Below, piece after piece: positions 62,033 through 64,000 of a stretch of DNA of 64,000 bases (its first letter is position 1; every line of letters begins with the position of its first letter). Source of the stretch: Candidatus Neomicrothrix sp. UBA814 (GTDB lineage: Bacteria; Actinomycetota; Acidimicrobiia; Acidimicrobiales; Poriferisodalaceae). The position numbers and the translations under genes are program-made. Where the stretch lies: the NCBI GenBank assembly GCA_002296525.1, contig DBIA01000029.1:12969-76968 (forward strand), given 5' to 3'. Under the pieces are notes generated by a model. That model saw only the letters and a program-made list of their open reading frames with translations, ran no database searches and was not told where the DNA came from.

Positions 62033-63193
62033 TCATTGACTGGACAATCCCGGATGTTCAGAAAAAGTAGCGAGGCGTTCTGGAATGAGGCAAAGGGCCC
62101 AAGCTATTGCAGAGGTGACCATCACCATTGCGATAGCAATTTCATAACCGGAACTATCAATAACAAAGCCAAGGACAGCGGGTCCTGCTAATGCTCCGAA
62201 GCCAAGAGCTGTGTAGAGGGTTCCTACGGTTCCGCCGAGATCTGCGACCCCGAACCAGGTCGCTAAGACATTGGGTGCGGCAGTGAACCACACTGCCCAC
62301 CCGATCCCGTGCAACAAGGCGCTACTTGCGAAAAGAACATAAGAATCTCCGGCGAGCAACCACAGGAGCAAACAACACAGAAGCAGAATTTGCCCGAAGC
62401 GATACTGGTGCATTGGAACAAATCGGTCATTCAAGACGCTAATGACGAGGCGGGCAACTACTGACGACGCGCCGATGATTCCGACTAATACAGCTGCCGC
62501 CGTGCCAGAAATACCTTCACTTACTGCATGGTCGTTGTAGAAGGCCAAAGGGGCGTAGAAGCCGGGTCCACCAAGAACCAATGCCACATACAGAACTATA
62601 AATTTTTTGGAACGGAGAATTGTTGCTAAGCCAAGGCCCGAACTTTGCTGGCTCGCGGGTGGATCGGCTGCGGCCAAAGTGCACAAAACCAGAAGCACTG
62701 CGCTGAATGCTGCATAAATCCCTAGTGTTGACCTCCAGCCCCAACTGTCGATCAAGAAACGAGACACAATTGGGACAATAAACGTGCCCATCCCGACACC
62801 TGCAAGCACCAGACTGATGGCTGATGCTCGGCGATGCTGAAACCAGCGCCCCACGGTGCCAATCATTGAGGGGTAACAACACCCGACAGCACTCCCCACC
62901 AATGGCGCGTACACCAGATACAACATCCACAAAGCTGAAGCTTGACTGCTGACAACTAATCCAAGAGTCATGAATACTGCGCCGGTTCCGACAACTGGCC
63001 GAACGCCGATGCTGTCGCTGACCTTTCCACCGATCGCTCCAGCTAAGTAATAGAAGCAAACTGCTGTGGAAAATAATGGAGCCACTGGCCCTGTCGAGGT
63101 GTCGAAGGACTCAGCAATGGGGGTTAAGAAGATCCCGAATGAAAATAGAACTCCGAAGTTGACGAAGTTGGCGACGAACGCGGCAGCGGTCAC
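62033..63193 (-). CDS. MFS transporter (MCT/OFA-like)
   Basis: A 386-residue, 12-span major facilitator. It has GVLFSFGIFLTPIAESFDTSTG in the first loop region, GGKVSDSIGVRP (the A-like motif), a central loop near residue 185 and CLIPERL near the end. The arrangement recalls monocarboxylate/oxalate-formate transporters. GTG 63193 is the first usable start; upstream codons in frame (FRRRSWI) look natural but have no start before a stop. Divergence is not seen, since the SDR gene upstream is also leftward. Cargo unknown. Confidence 0.85.
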   Translation of the reverse strand: MTAAAFVANFVNFGVLFSFGIFLTPIAESFDTSTGPVAPLFSTAVCFYYLAGAIGGKVSDSIGVRPVVGTGAVFMTLGLVVSSQASALWMLYLVYAPLVGSAVGCCYPSMIGTVGRWFQHRRASAISLVLAGVGMGTFIVPIVSRFLIDSWGWRSTLGIYAAFSAVLLVLCTLAAADPPASQQSSGLGLATILRSKKFIVLYVALVLGGPGFYAPLAFYNDHAVSEGISGTAAAVLVGIIGASSVVARLVISVLNDRFVPMHQYRFGQILLLCCLLLWLLAGDSYVLFASSALLHGIGWAVWFTAAPNVLATWFGVADLGGTVGTLYTALGFGALAGPAVLGFVIDSSGYEIAIAMVMVTSAIAWALCLIPERLATFSEHPGLSSQ

Positions 63194-63304
63194 TATCCAG
63201 CTTCTACGCCGGAACTGAAATGGTTTCGTATCGATTGTCTCTTTCTATCGCTAATCGCAGACGTAGCCCACAATTCCCAACGACTACCGGTGACTGGAAG
63301 CCAA

Positions 63305-64000
63305 CTAGCTCATTGTCAGGCCACCGGACACTGACAAAGTCTGGCCCGTTACGAAAGCTGCTTCTTCAGAGCAGAAGTAAATCACAGCGGACGCTACCTC
63401 AATTGGAGTGCCGACCCGTTTCATGGGAACTGCGCGCGCCATCGCGCCAATGATCTTGTCGCCATCATCGCTAGCAGCGACGATTCCATCGAGGAGTGGC
63501 GTGTCGGTGGGGCCGGGACAGACCACGTTGGCGGTTACCCCGGACCTGGCTGCCTCACGAGCAATTGTTTTAGTGAACCCAATTACGCCACCTTTAGCTC
63601 CCGAGTAGACGGCCTCAAAAGACGAACCGACCCGACCTGCATCCGAAGCGATATTTACGATTCGCCCCCACCCGTTTTCGGTCATAGAAGGGAGACACGC
63701 GTGAACTGTGCGGAGTACACCCTTGTAGTTGATTTCAATTACTCGATCCCAGAAATCCTCATCCGTAGACAAAAATGGCATCAACTCATCCCAGCCGGCG
63801 CAATTCACCAAAATTTCCGGAGGCCCGAGTTCATCTAAAACCTGCAGAATTCCGCCTTGAACAGCATCGCTGTCAGCAACATCCATGTGCACAGCTATAG
63901 CCGTTCCGCCAGTGGCAGAAATCAATGAAGCTGTCTCTAACGCCCCGTCGAGGTTCAAATCGGCGACCGCTACGTGGCGGCCAGCGGCGGCTAAGCCGAC
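63305..64000 (-). CDS. SDR dehydrogenase, BadH-like (5' end outside window)
   Basis: A short-chain dehydrogenase cut by the window edge; the frame is open to base 64000, so the N-terminal glycine-rich NAD motif is missing. Visible are AVADLNLDGA, ILVNCAGWDELMPF (cf. NAG motif), GRIVNIASDAGRVGSS with the catalytic serine region, YSGAKGG (Tyr and Lys), NVVCPGPTDTPLL and TGQTLSVSGGLTM. These blocks resemble 2-hydroxycyclohexanecarboxyl-CoA dehydrogenase (BadH). Substrate uncertain; probably a CoA-ester or alcohol in a degradation pathway. Confidence 0.88.
   Translation of the reverse strand, partial: VGLAAAGRHVAVADLNLDGALETASLISATGGTAIAVHMDVADSDAVQGGILQVLDELGPPEILVNCAGWDELMPFLSTDEDFWDRVIEINYKGVLRTVHACLPSMTENGWGRIVNIASDAGRVGSSFEAVYSGAKGGVIGFTKTIAREAARSGVTANVVCPGPTDTPLLDGIVAASDDGDKIIGAMARAVPMKRVGTPIEVASAVIYFCSEEAAFVTGQTLSVSGGLTMS

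Overview
The window looks like a chromosomal segment of a free-living, probably marine, actinobacterium, most likely in or near the Acidimicrobiia. Four things point there. The left edge has a DUF3566 membrane protein followed by tRNA-Ile, the arrangement found after gyrA in Actinobacteria. There are three luciferase-like, F420-type oxidoreductases. The catabolic gene content is dense, with sulfatases, CaiB-type CoA transferase, AidB and nitroreductases. Base composition is moderate for an actinobacterium. No rRNA, CRISPR array, transposase or prophage block is visible. Genes are tightly packed, with many 1-10 bp start/stop overlaps.

Layout. 1-6.2 kb is housekeeping: DUF3566 protein, tRNA-Ile(GAT), a 45-residue small protein, a dehydrogenase-like protein, lgt, a glycosyltransferase-like protein, a leftward LLM oxidoreductase/threonine-dehydratase pair, then tRNA-Ala(TGC) with a terminator. 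6.3-8.5 kb holds an HNH nuclease gene and amtB, preceded by a striking array of eight 5-bp boxes at exact 11-bp spacing that resembles GlnR operators. 8.6-10.1 kb is a GH51 arabinofuranosidase.

10.3-34.8 kb is the most interesting region, a nitrogen-heterocycle (probably purine) utilisation supercluster. It has a BMP-type nucleoside/base ABC importer, an LLM oxidoreductase, and a rightward overlapping operon (M20 carbamoylase/allantoate-type amidohydrolase, N-carbamoyl-D-amino-acid-hydrolase-like nitrilase, fused [2Fe-2S]-molybdopterin XDH-like hydroxylase, short SsnA-like aminohydrolase). A leftward overlapping operon follows (two type-II PLP enzymes, alpha/beta hydrolase, FAD-[2Fe-2S] fusion, XDH molybdopterin subunit). 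A rightward 8-oxoguanine-deaminase-like gene comes next, with an alkylsulfatase-like and a formylglycine arylsulfatase gene. The set resembles the ssnA/ygfM/xdhD part of the E. coli yge-ygf purine cluster, but it has different hydrolases and lyases.

34.8-42 kb has a leftward class-III PLP enzyme/APH-type kinase/serine-hydrolase lipoprotein operon and a 1192-residue fused ABC exporter. 42-58 kb is a mosaic of catabolic genes: AbfD/HpaB-like flavoprotein, PhyH dioxygenase, D-aminoacylase-like, LLM, SnoaL, methyltransferase, VOC, DUF805, tandem DUF1330, two paralogous nitroreductases, CaiB/BaiF CoA transferase, DUF7064/7065-like protein and AidB. 58-62 kb is a CoxM-CoxS-CoxL-type molybdenum hydroxylase operon with its own MoaD-like protein. 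62-64 kb has an MFS transporter and an SDR (BadH-like) that runs off the window.

Taken together, the genes suggest an aerobic heterotroph that scavenges organic nitrogen (purines, hydantoin or carbamoyl compounds, ammonium) and organosulfates. It relies heavily on molybdenum hydroxylases and flavin/F420 chemistry. All functions are inferred by reading protein motifs; no database search was possible.
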